A stretch of DNA of 64,000 nucleotides from DATAGF01 sp963834875 (GTDB taxonomy: Bacteria; Actinomycetota; Thermoleophilia; Miltoncostaeales; Miltoncostaeaceae), in NCBI GenBank assembly GCA_963834875.1, contig CAWIDG010000023.1:48400-112399 (forward strand), in the 5' to 3' direction. Shown here in pieces: positions 46,509 to 54,481 of this stretch. Both the position numbers and the translations under genes were made by a program. A model generated the notes under the pieces. It worked only from the letters and a program-made list of their open reading frames with translations, was not told the origin of the DNA and did not search any database. How positions within the stretch are numbered: position 1 is the first letter of the stretch; every line of letters starts with the position of its first letter.

Positions 46509-46700
46509 CGCCTCAGCACGGTAGGCCCCGGCTCGGACGGCGCCGCACTGATAGTGCAACTGCGCCAGCGTCTGGACTGGACGGGTCCGGGGTGTCCGGG
46601 GTGGTGGCTAGGGTGGCTCGCCGTGGACGGTATGCACGAGGCTCCCGGGTTGTGCTGACTGCGATCGTCCGGGAGCGTGAGGGCTCGCCGGTGAACTCGA
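46509..46700. promoter_or_regulatory. oriT-like intergenic region
   Basis: This non-coding gap directly upstream of the relaxase holds three structured features: GCACT-GAT-AGTGC (46545-46557), a tandem GTCCGGGGT repeat near 46585, and GCTCCCGG/CCGGGAGC (46641-46648 and 46669-46676) with a 20-base spacer. MobF oriT sites usually lie here. It must also hold promoters for the relaxase and the divergent cassette. Confidence 0.5.
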
Positions 46701-47080
46701 ATGGGTGAGGTTCTTCCCGATCGCCTTCCGGGCTGGGAGCGTGCGCGGATCGCGCGCGCGAAGCTGAGCGACTACTTGCTCGATCCGGCCCGAGGCGGCC
46801 AGAAGGCACGCGATCTGGAGCGCTTCCTCGGTCTACGGCCCGGACGACGTCGAGCGCCTCCATCTGGAGCTGCTGGCGGTGGCGCGCGACTACCCGGTGA
46901 GCGCCGCCCGCCCGGCGCACCGCCCGCCAGGAGGCGTGCGCTACACCGTCGAACGGGGTAATGAGCGGCCCGAACGGGGCCAGGGCGCGCGTGCGCACGG
47001 GCTGGCAGGCCGACGCCCCGGGAGACGACCCCTATCTCGCCACGGCGTTCCTGCTCGGCCGGCTTCGCGCCGAGGGCTGA
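46701..47080 (+). CDS. DUF6883-like protein, frameshifted
   Basis: The start MGEVLPDRLPGWERARIARA leads to KLSDYLLDPARGGQKARDLE, the usual opening of DUF6883 proteins (KLxDYLLNP..GG.KA). After a one-base shift near 46833 it continues YGPDDVERLHLELLAVARDY, and after a second near 46957 VMSGPNGARARVRTGWQ, ending FLLGRLRAEG. The corrected length is about 125 residues. DUF6883 genes commonly sit beside DUF4926 genes on islands and phages, as here; a toxin/antidote-type role has been proposed for such pairs but is unproven. Confidence 0.65.
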
Positions 47081-47100
47081 TCGCGGCTACCCTGTGGTAC

Positions 47101-47349
47101 ATGAACGCCATCGCTGAGCTCGCCGAGGTTCGTCTGCGCCGCCCCCACGGCCGCTGGCCCGCCGGAGCGCGCGGGGTGGTGGTCAACTACCGCCCCGGCT
47201 GGTCGGTCGCGACGGTCGACTTCTCCGAGCTGGTGTCTCTCGAGGAGCGTGGGGCGCTCGACTTCTTCGACTTGGTGCCCGAGGTCGATGTGGCCGATCT
47301 CGAGGTGGTCGAAACCGCCGCGTCCTCCCGGGCCGCCAGCGGCTCCTGA
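47101..47349 (+). CDS. DUF4926-like small SH3-type protein, copy 1
   Basis: The 82-residue product (MNAIAELAEVRLRRPHGRWP, AGARGVVVNYRPGWSVATVDF) has the DUF4926 pattern of an initial strand, a G-x-x-G-VV turn and an acidic strand ending (DFFDLVPEVDVADLEVVE). It starts 20 bases after the DUF6883-like gene. Confidence 0.6.
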   Translation: MNAIAELAEVRLRRPHGRWPAGARGVVVNYRPGWSVATVDFSELVSLEERGALDFFDLVPEVDVADLEVVETAASSRAASGS

Positions 47350-47362
47350 GCGGCTGGGCGGC

Positions 47363-47575
47363 GTGGCGAGGCAGTACGACTACGTCGAACTCACGGTTCC
47401 TGCCGGAGAATGGGCCGCGGGCACGCGGGGCCACTTGATCGAGCTCTACCCGAACGGCGCCGGCCTGGTCGAGGTGGACGGCGCCGTCGACAGCGAGTCG
47501 CCGGCGCTCGACTTCCTCGCGAGCGTGGAGATCGCGACGCTCCGGGTGCTCGATCCTCCGCCGGCGCGGCGGTAA
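47363..47575 (+). CDS. DUF4926-like small SH3-type protein, copy 2
   Basis: GTG 47363 opens a 70-residue protein (YDYVELTVPAGEWAAGTRGH, LIELYPNGAGLVEVDGAV, then DFLASVEIATLRVLDPP) with the same beta-barrel pattern as copy 1, although the sequences differ. A tandem pair behind one DUF6883-like gene is unusual and may reflect two partners or an old duplication. Confidence 0.6.
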   Translation: MARQYDYVELTVPAGEWAAGTRGHLIELYPNGAGLVEVDGAVDSESPALDFLASVEIATLRVLDPPPARR

Positions 47576-47578
47576 GCC

Positions 47579-48337
47579 CTACCGGTCGAGCCCCCGGTCA
47601 AGCTCGACCACCCGGCGCATCGCCGCGAGCTGCGGCTCCTGCTCGGGGCGCCCGAGCGCCTCCATCATCCGCACCAGGTCGCCCGGTGACGCGACTCGGG
47701 GCCGGAGGCCGCCCCCAAGGTGGATGCGCTCGGCCCGGCGGCGAAGGTCGCGGTGGCCCCGGGTCCCCATCGGCGTCTCGAGCGCCTTGATCCTCGCGCC
47801 GCCGACGCTCCAGTAGACCCAGGCGTCGCCCTCGAAGCGCACCCCGGTCGGCGCGGGCAGCGCGAAGCCGGAGATGGCCTGGTCGGTGGCGTCGCGGGCG
47901 CCCTTCGGGAACACCAGGTCCACGCTGCCCGGCACCTCGTCGGCGCCCTGCAGCACCCGCGCCAGCGACCCGATGAGGATGTAGTCGACCCGCCGCTCGT
48001 CGAGGGCGGCCAGGATCGCGTAGGGGTCGAGCTGATAGCCGGGCTGCTCTGCCCCGCCGCGGGTGAGGGCTGCGTCGAGGCGCTCCTTCGGCGTCAGGCG
48101 GGACAGCTCCCGGAGCCGGGCGTCGCGCGTCTCGTTGACCACGTAGGGGATCAGGCCCATCGACAGGTCGAAGCCGCAGGCCTGGAGCACCCGGCGCACG
48201 GTGGCGAACGCGGGCTCCACCTCGCCGGCCTCCCAGCGGGCGATCTGCGAACGGGGCGTGCCGAGCAGGTCGGCCAGCTCGTGCTGGGCCAGGGCGGCGC
48301 GCATGCGGGCGCTGCGGATCAGCTCGGCGGCGGTCAT
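47579..48337 (-). CDS. XRE-type HTH fused to a nucleotidyltransferase-like domain
   Basis: Residues 1-60 are an XRE helix-turn-helix (AELIRSARMRAALAQHELAD, LLGTPRSQIARWEAGEVEPA). Residues about 105-250 resemble AbiEii/MNT-like nucleotidyltransferases: YILIGSLARVLQGADEVPGS, VDLVFPKG and a helical end. The expected DxD pair reads SVD, with Ser in place of the first Asp, so catalysis may be lost. Such proteins act as autoregulated antitoxins or toxins in type II or IV systems. It converges on the DUF4926-like genes. Confidence 0.72.
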   Translation of the reverse strand: MTAAELIRSARMRAALAQHELADLLGTPRSQIARWEAGEVEPAFATVRRVLQACGFDLSMGLIPYVVNETRDARLRELSRLTPKERLDAALTRGGAEQPGYQLDPYAILAALDERRVDYILIGSLARVLQGADEVPGSVDLVFPKGARDATDQAISGFALPAPTGVRFEGDAWVYWSVGGARIKALETPMGTRGHRDLRRRAERIHLGGGLRPRVASPGDLVRMMEALGRPEQEPQLAAMRRVVELDRGLDR

Positions 48338-48420
48338 CTCGGGGCCAGCCTACCGGTCTGCCTTGTATCAGCGCACAGTCGCATTTACGCTACGGGCGAG
48401 CAATCGATGATGAACCCGCG

Positions 48421-48659
48421 ATGAGCGACATGCTGACCGCGGCCGAGGCGGCCGTGGAGCTGCGGTGCCACGAGAAGACCGTCCGCCGGATGATCGGCCG
48501 GGGCGAGATCGAGGCGCATCTCGTCGCCGGCCGGTGGCTGATCGCGCGTGCTGCCCTGCCGACCGAGCGGCCGCTACCTCCCCCGCCGCTCCGGCCCCGC
48601 CGCCGGAAGCGCCGGGCGGTCACTTCGCCGAGATCGCGCGCGAGATGGACGCGGCCTGA
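48421..48659 (+). CDS. excisionase-like HTH protein, frameshifted at the end
   Basis: The start MLTAAEAAVELRCHEKTVRR, MIGRGEIEAHLVAGRWLIAR is the MerR-like winged-helix fold of SinI/AlpA/Xis DNA-binding proteins of integrative elements. A shift near 48590 restores GGHFAEIAREMDAA before TGA 48659. At about 80 residues, the size fits a recombination directionality factor. It is convergent with, and overlaps by 40 bases, the integrase 3' end. Confidence 0.75.
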
Positions 48660-49699
48660 CGCGCCTCGATGGCCGTCTCCTCCATCGAGCGCGGCTCGGC
48701 GAGCTCGGCCTCCGCGAAGAGGTGGCCGTAGGTCGTGATGACCATCTGCGGGTTGGAGTGGCCCATGAGGCTCGCCACCTGCCAGGGGTTGCGGCCCTCG
48801 GCGATGAGGAGGCTGGCGAAGGTGTGGCGCAGCGCGTAGGGGGGCACGTCGAGCGCCCGCCCGGGCGCGGGCGGGACGCCACACGCGCGTCGTCCAGTTG
48901 CGGTGATCGGTGTGGAAGGGCGCGACAATGCCCGACGCGGGCCGCGGCTCGCCGGCGTGCAGCTCGGCCAGGTCGTCGGCGAGCGGGGCGATGATCGGGA
49001 CGGCGCGCTCGCTGCCGGTCTTGGTCCGCTTCTCCCGCCCGTCGCTGGCGGTCGGCCGAGCGGACGACGAGGCTTCGCTCCTGGACGTCCTCCCAGCGCA
49101 GGGCGCGCATCTCGGCGGGCCGCAGGCCGGCGTAGGCCATGAGGCTGGCCATGGCGCGGTCGCGGGGGAAGCGCATCTGGGCGCGGATCAGCTCCACCTC
49201 GAGCGGCTGCGCGGCCCGGCGGCGCTGGACCGGGCGATAGAGGCGCCCGAGCCCGCGGCAGGGGTTGTCGCGGATCAGGTCGTCGCGGAACGCGACCCCG
49301 AGCGCCGCGGAGAGGACCTGCATGGCCCGGTCGGCCGTGTAGGGGGTGGCGCCCTCGCGCACCAGGGCGGCGCGCCAGGCGCGGACCTCGGGGCGGGTGA
49401 TCTCGGTGAGGCGCAGGCGCCCCAGGTGCGGCACGATCAGCTTGTCGATGCGGTCGGCCCGCTCGCGGCGTGTGACCGGCTCCCAGGCGACGCCCTCGGT
49501 GCGGAGCCAGTGCTCGAGCCAGTCGGTGAGGACGAGGCGCCCCTGGTCGGCCGCGCCGCTCCCCGCGCTCAAGGTCGCCGGCGAAGATCCGCGCCTCGCG
49601 CTTGGTGGCGAAGCGGCGCGTGCGCCGGCGGCGGCGCTCGGTCCAGTCGACGCGCCAGGGCTTGCGGGGCCGCTCTGGCTCATGGATCAGCGACGGCAC
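48620..49699 (-). CDS. tyrosine integrase, frameshifted
   Basis: The N-terminus (RKPWRVDWTERRRRRTRRFA, TKREARIF) is an arm-binding-like basic domain; a shift near 49562 leads to the core-binding domain (VTRRERADRIDKLIVPHLGR). Catalytic Arg is in YAGLRPAEMRALRW. After more shifts near 49060 and 48880 the end reads PPYALRHTFASLLIAEGRNP, GHSNPQMVITTYGHLFA: the R-H-R pattern and tyrosine nucleophile (TTYGHLF). It lies next to tRNA-Pro and would integrate into its 3' end. At least three frameshifts. Confidence 0.85.
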   Translation of the reverse strand: MPSLIHEPERPRKPWRVDWTERRRRRTRRFATKREARIFAGDLERGERRGRPGAPRPHRLARALAPHRGRRLGAGHTPRAGRPHRQADRAAPGAPAPHRDHPPRGPRLARRPGARGRHPLHGRPGHAGPLRGARGRVPRRPDPRQPLPRARAPLSPGPAPPGRAAARGGADPRPDALPPRPRHGQPHGLRRPAARRDARPALGGRPGAKPRRPLGRPPATGGRSGPRPAASAPSRSSPRSPTTWPSCTPASRGPRRALSRPSTPITATGRRACGVPPAPGRALDVPPYALRHTFASLLIAEGRNPWQVASLMGHSNPQMVITTYGHLFAEAELAEPRSMEETAIEARQAASISRAISAK

Positions 49700-49720
49700 G
49701 CCGCCGATCGTATCCTGATC

Positions 49721-49741
49721 TGCGGCAACTTGTGCGGCACT
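49721..49741. repeat. right-arm iterons TGCGGCAAC/TGCGGCACT
   Basis: Two TGCGGCA words spaced 12 bases apart (49721, 49733), 27 bases from the 43-bp core. They match the three iterons at the left end and are probable integrase arm sites. Confidence 0.6.
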
Positions 49742-49767
49742 TCTGATGCTACGACCTGAGAACCCTC

Positions 49768-49810
49768 ATCGGGACGGGCGGATTCGAACCGCCGACCCCC
49801 GCCACCCAAA
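49768..49810. repeat. right attachment site within tRNA-Pro
   Basis: Identical over 43 bases to 25897-25939. It covers the 3' part of the intact tRNA, which therefore was regenerated by the incoming element. Confidence 0.88.
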
Positions 49811-49842
49811 GGCGGTGCGCTACCAGGCTGCGCTACGTCCCG
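49770..49842 (-). tRNA. tRNA-Pro (anticodon TGG)
   Basis: The minus strand folds to acceptor CGGGACG/CGTCCCG, D-arm AGCGCAGCCTGGTAGCGC, anticodon stem CCGCC/GGCGG with loop TTTGGGT, and T-arm GGCGGTTCGAATCCGCC. The anticodon TGG decodes CCA. It is the integration target of the element to its left. Confidence 0.95.
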
Positions 49843-49914
49843 GGTTCGACGGCAGGGTAGCCGATGGAAGATCGCCGCCTGATCCGCGCAGCCTGGCGCC
49901 GGTAGCGTGGCGAG

Positions 49915-50283
49915 GTGCGCTGCACGCGGATCGTGTCCGAGGACGGCGGGCCCTCGCGCTTCGAGGACATCGACGTCGAGCTGGCCGAGGCCGGGTACGC
50001 GCCGCCGGCGCCCCCGTTCGAGGTCTCCGCGGCCATGCCGTGCTCGGCGATGCTCCTGGCCACGCTGCCGGTCGGCTACGAGAGCGATTGGCATCCCGCG
50101 CCCGCGCGCCAGTGGTTCCTCCAGCTCGCGGGCGAGTTGGAGGTGGAGACCGGCGACGGCGAGATCAGGCGCCTCGCGGCGGGCACCGTCGTCCTCGTGG
50201 AGGACGTGACCGGGCCCGGCCACCGGACGCGGGTGGTCGGGGAGATGCCGGTCCGCGCGGCGTTCGTCCGGCTCGCCGGCTGA
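49915..50283 (+). CDS. cupin-domain protein
   Basis: The 122-residue protein starts at GTG and has one cupin fold (DWHPAPARQWFLQLAGELEV, ETGDGEIRRLAAGTVVLVED, GPGHRTRVVG). The His in DWHPAP and GHRTRV may bind a metal. It stands alone between the tRNA and the polysaccharide operon, convergent with the latter. Function unknown. Confidence 0.8.
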   Translation: MRCTRIVSEDGGPSRFEDIDVELAEAGYAPPAPPFEVSAAMPCSAMLLATLPVGYESDWHPAPARQWFLQLAGELEVETGDGEIRRLAAGTVVLVEDVTGPGHRTRVVGEMPVRAAFVRLAG

Positions 50284-50292
50284 GGCGCCGCC

Positions 50293-52183
50293 CTAGGCCC
50301 GCGTCGGCTCCGCGGCTGGGGCGGATGCCGCAGGCCGGCGCCGCCCCGGCGCGGCGACCGCTCGAGCTCGGGCACCGCGCACCTGGCGGCCGGGGCCGAA
50401 CGGGTGGCGGAAGCACCACTCGACGATCGCGTCGGCGACGCCCGCCTCGAGGTGATCGAAGGCCACGCCGAGGCTCCAGCTCCCGGGGTCGTGACCGGCC
50501 TCGACGCGGGCGACGACGCCCTCGACCTCGACCGGCCCGTCGTCGAGCAGCAGGACGATCCGCAGGCGCTCGCCGACGACGCGGCGCTCTGAGACGCCCA
50601 TGGCGAGGCCCTCGCGGCTGAGGTCCTCGACTTGTGCGGGCGCCTGCGGGCGCGCGCGCCCGGCCGAGTACGCGGCCGCCACCGCGACGGGGAAGCGGTG
50701 GCTGAAGCGGACGTGGCGCACGCCGCGCGCCCACGCCACGACCGAGCACACGAGGGCGACGTTGGCCGCGGCCCACACCACGGTGATGGCGTGCGCGCCC
50801 GGCGAGAGCTGCCCGGGCAGGCCGAGCACCTGGGCGGCCGTCTGGTAGCCGATTGCGGCGACGGTGGCGGCCGCCAGCGCGATCGGGAGCCACAGCGCCC
50901 GGGCGACGCCCGTCCGGCGGCGGCGGCCGCCCTTCGGGGTCACCTGGAAGCCGCCGCGCCCGCCGAGCAGCGCGGTCATCGCCCTCAGGTAGGGGGTCAT
51001 GCGCGCGACGGCGAAGCGCTCGCACTCGATCAGGCCGTACCGCCCGCGCGTCAGGGCGCGCGAGGCGAGCGGAACGAGGACGAGCTGGGGGATGAACAGG
51101 GCGGCGTAGAGCAGCGGGCCGGCGTCGATCGGCGCCACGCCGGAGGCGAGGACGACGGGCGGGATGACGAAGCCGAGCAGGCGCTGAGGGCCCTCCAGGA
51201 AGTGCATGCAGCTGGCCGTGTACTCGAGGCGCTGCGCCCACGACAGGCCGCGCTTGAACATGGGCGGGTCGCGCCGGAGCATCTGCAGCGAGCCTCTCGC
51301 CCAGCGGCCCCGCTGCACGAGGAAGGCGCCGATCTCCTCGGGAGCGATGCCGAGCGCCATCACCTCGGGATGGAAGACGCTGCGCCACCCCGCCGCGTGC
51401 AGCCGCATGCTGGTGTGGGCGTCCTCGACGACCGTCTCGGTCGCGACGCCGCCGACGGAGACCAGCGCCTCGCGCCGGATGACCGACGGGCAGCCGCACC
51501 AGAAGGCCGCGTTGTGCCGGTCCTTCCCTCGGCAGATCGCGTCGAAGAAGACGCTCTGCTCGTTGCGCAGCGGGTCGTCGTGGTCGCGCGGGTGCTGGAA
51601 GCCGCGGTTGTAGAAGTGCTGCGGCGCCTGCACGACGGCGACGTCCTCGTCGGCGAAGTAGCCGAGCATCCGCTCGAGGAGCTCCGGACGCGGGACGTGG
51701 TCGGCGTCGAGTGTGACGATGAACTCCGCGTCCACGTGCTCGAGCGCGTGGTTGATGTTGCCGGCCTTGGCGTGGCGGCGCGGTGCCGGGCGGGAGAGGT
51801 AGCGTGCGCCGAGCTCCTCGCACATCAGGCGCACCCAGGGCCGGCCGCCGTCGTCGAGCACCCAGACCCGGGGGGCGACGTCGCTGCGGATCGCGAGGGC
51901 GCCCACGACGGTCGGCCGCAGGACGTCCTCCGGCTCGTTGAAGGTCGCCACCAACACGGCCACGTCCGCGGCCGGGCAGCGGCGGCGGGACCTCGCGGCG
52001 GGCCATCCGCCAGCACGAGAAGGCCAGCAGGGCGAGCATGAGGAGCCCGTAGGTCTCGGCGGCGGCGAGCGGCGCGCCGAGCCACATCGACGGCCCCTCG
52101 AGGGTGAACCCCCAGCGCCAGACGATGTAGACGAGGCTCGCGGCCAGCGCGGCGACGACGATCAGGCGGGACGTCCAGGCCAT
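50293..52183 (-). CDS. cellulose-synthase-like GT2 glycosyltransferase with PilZ domain (CslA-like), frameshifted
   Basis: ATG 52183 starts with two membrane helices (LIVVAALAASLVYIVWRWGF; GLLMLALLAFSCW). A shift near 51975 leads to the GT2 domain: VAVLVATFNEPEDVLRPTVV, DDGG, FIVTLDADHVPR (DxD), VVEDAHTSMRL (TED-like) and FLVQRGRWARGSLQMLR (QxxRW). Further helices and a C-terminal PilZ domain (SREGLAMGVSERRVVGERLR) follow, suggesting c-di-GMP control. The corrected length is about 630 residues. It synthesises a beta-linked glucan or related chain. Third gene of the GH6-GlxA-GT2 operon. Confidence 0.88.
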
Positions 52184-52230
52184 GCACTGCCCATCGGCGG
52201 CGCCGATGCGGACTTGAACCGCCCGCCGCT

Positions 52231-54477
52231 CTAGGGCCGCGCGGCGACCCTCACCCTCGGGCGGAGGCTCGCCCGGTTGCCAAGGGCGTCGCGGGCGCTG
52301 AGCACCACGCGGACGCTGCGCGGCGGCCGGGCGCCGACGCGGACGCGCAGGACCAGCGCGGCGGGCCGGCCGGCGCGCAGGCCGCGTCGTGCCCGCGCGC
52401 TGGCGAGGCGGGCGGTGGCGATCGCGTCCTCGTCGCTTCTCACGCTCAACCTGACCGTGATGGTGCGTCGGCGAAGGGTCGCGCGCATGCCCCCGACGCG
52501 CAGCCGCGGGGCGCGGCGGTCGAGGCTCCCCACCGCCGGCGGCACGGGGGCCGGGCTCGCGGCCGGCGCCGCGGGCGCCGGGATCTCGGGCGCCGCGGGA
52601 TCGAGCCGGATCCACCGCGCCTCCGAGGGCACGCCCCGGGAGTCGAGCGCGAACAGCATGTACCAGCCGGGAGGGGCGACGCTGGGGTCGGGCGGGCTGG
52701 TGAGCACGACCCCGGCCTCGCCGGGACGCCGGGCGAGCTCGATGGAGCGCTGCTCCATGTCGACCGCGTGGGTGACCGCGCCTGGGCGCATCAGGACGAC
52801 CCTCGCGACGGCCGACGGGCCGCTCACCTCGATCGGCAGCCGCGCGGCGTAGCGCACAGCCTCCGGGGCGCCGGTCACGACCGGACGACTGCCACCCCGG
52901 AAGCAGGTACGGCGGGGAGTAGATCTGGGCGGTGCGGGCATCGTACCGGCAGTGTGCTCGTCGCGGTCGTCGCCGGCCGACAGGACCCGCCCGTCCGGCA
53001 GAAGGACCGCCGTCGAGTGGTAGGTGCGCGCGTCGTCCTCCTTGGCGGCCTCGCGCCAGTCCCCTGTGGCGGGGTCGTAGAGCTCGGCCTCGTAGACGGG
53101 GTCCGCGTAGAGGTTGCCGTCGGCCGCCTGTCCCAGCCCGCCGCCGCTCGACAGCTTCGCCCCGTCGGGCAGCAGCACGGTGTTGAAGTGCGAGCGGGCG
53201 TGGTCGAGCGACGGCCCCTGGTGCCAGACGGGCGCCGGGCCCCCCTGTGCGGCCCAGCCGGGGTCGTCGAGGTCGAGGTACTCGGAGGTCTCGGTGCGGT
53301 CGGCGGCCCGGTCGGCCTGGACGTCCAGCCCCGATCAGGCTGATGCGCGCCGATCGCTGCGGCCGGCCGGGCTCCATCACGGCGGTCCCCCAGAGCCGCC
53401 GGCGGCTGGGCCCGCTGGCCAGCGCATGCCAGGTCCAATCCTCGGTGTGCAGCAGGAGGGCGTCGCCCTTGCCCGGGCCGGCCAGGAGCACGCGGTCTCC
53501 CCCGCCCTGCCCGGCGGGGGTGGTCTTCGGCAGCAGGAACATGTGCGGGTAGAGGTTCACCCCACGCGGCAGCGATCGCACGCGTGTCGAGTCGGTCCCG
53601 CCCGTCCGGGGCCGAGCGCGGCGTGAAGACCTCGACCTCGAGGACGTCGCGCTGGTAGCCGCTCTCGTCCCAGCCGCCCACGATCACCACACGTCCGTCC
53701 GAGAGCGTCGTCAGAGTCGGGTACCAGCGGCCGCGGGCCATGTCCCAGGGCTCGCCGTTCTCGCGCCGCAGCCGCTCCCAGGTCTTGGCGACCGGGTCGA
53801 AGATGAAGATCCACCTGGCGCCGCGGAAGCCGCGGCCCTGCTCCGGCTCGCCCGAGGGGTACGAGAGGTTGCCGCCCGCCACGAGGATGCGTCCGTCCGG
53901 GAGGACTGGGCCTGACCGCCGCACCAGACATTGGCTGGGAGCACCTTGCCGTCGGGGAACTCGACCTTCGGGATCGGGACCTCTTCCGAGAGCCCGGTGG
54001 TCGGCTCGTACAGGTAGGAGCTGGCGCCCGAATGCTCGGGGACCCTGCTGAACCAGAGCACCTTCCCGGTGCGCAGGACGACCGAGTGGATCGCCAGCGA
54101 CGGGACGGTCTGGGTCGACCCCACTGCCCCACCTGCGACGGCTCGGCCGCGGCGAGCGCGCGCAGCCCGGCGCCGGCCGAGGGCGGCGGGGCCCCGGCCG
54201 ACGCCGGGCACGACTCCCAGTTGGCGGCGCGGTAGGCCGGGTCGGACTCGCAGCGGTCGAGGACGGCCTCGTGGCGCTCGGCGCCCGCCACGGTCTCCTC
54301 GGCGTGGTAGGCGTGGCCGGTGCCGCCCTCGAAGCGGGCCAGCTCGGCCGGGGTCGTCGCCCGCCGCGACGGTGCCCAGCAGCAGCCGGGGCGCCGGCGA
54401 GGGCGACCGCGCCGGCCGCGGCCAGGGCGAGGGGCGCCGCCCGGGCGCGCGGCCCGGCGATGCGCAGGACGTCGCAT
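52231..54477 (-). CDS. GlxA-like copper radical oxidase (kelch/DUF1929), heavily frameshifted
   Basis: Pieces in several frames assemble a galactose-oxidase-like protein of about 750 residues. It has a signal-like N-terminus, VLRTGKVLWFSRVPEHSGAS, KVLPANVWCGGQAQ (the Cys of the Tyr-Cys cofactor region), ILVAGGNLSYPSGEPE, WYPTLTTLSDGRVVIVGGWD, YHSTAVLLPDGRVLSAGDD, and the DUF1929 end VAPPGWYMLFALDSRGVPSE. Streptomyces GlxA oxidises glycan ends made by CslA and is needed for its deposition; the same gene set here suggests the same role. At least five frame changes. Confidence 0.8.
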
Positions 54478-54481
54478 GGCG

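Larger units (their letters stand above)
25897..49810. mobile_element. tRNA-Pro-integrated mobilizable element (about 23.9 kb)
   Basis: The element is bounded by two exact 43-bp repeats. Its right end carries, in order towards the tRNA, a MobF relaxase-helicase, an oriT-like region, a DUF6883/DUF4926-like cassette, an XRE-nucleotidyltransferase-like gene, an excisionase-like HTH gene and a tyrosine integrase. No type IV secretion, VirB4 or coupling-protein gene was recognised, so it would be mobilizable rather than self-transmissible. The left two thirds hold cargo (oxidoreductases, hydrolases, MFS pump, acetyltransferase, methyltransferase, regulators) and IS debris. Many genes are frameshifted, so present mobility is doubtful. 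Confidence 0.85.

Noticed and set aside
25897..49810. Self-transmissible ICE
   Set aside because: No VirB4, VirD4/TraG or other secretion genes were recognised in the interval.
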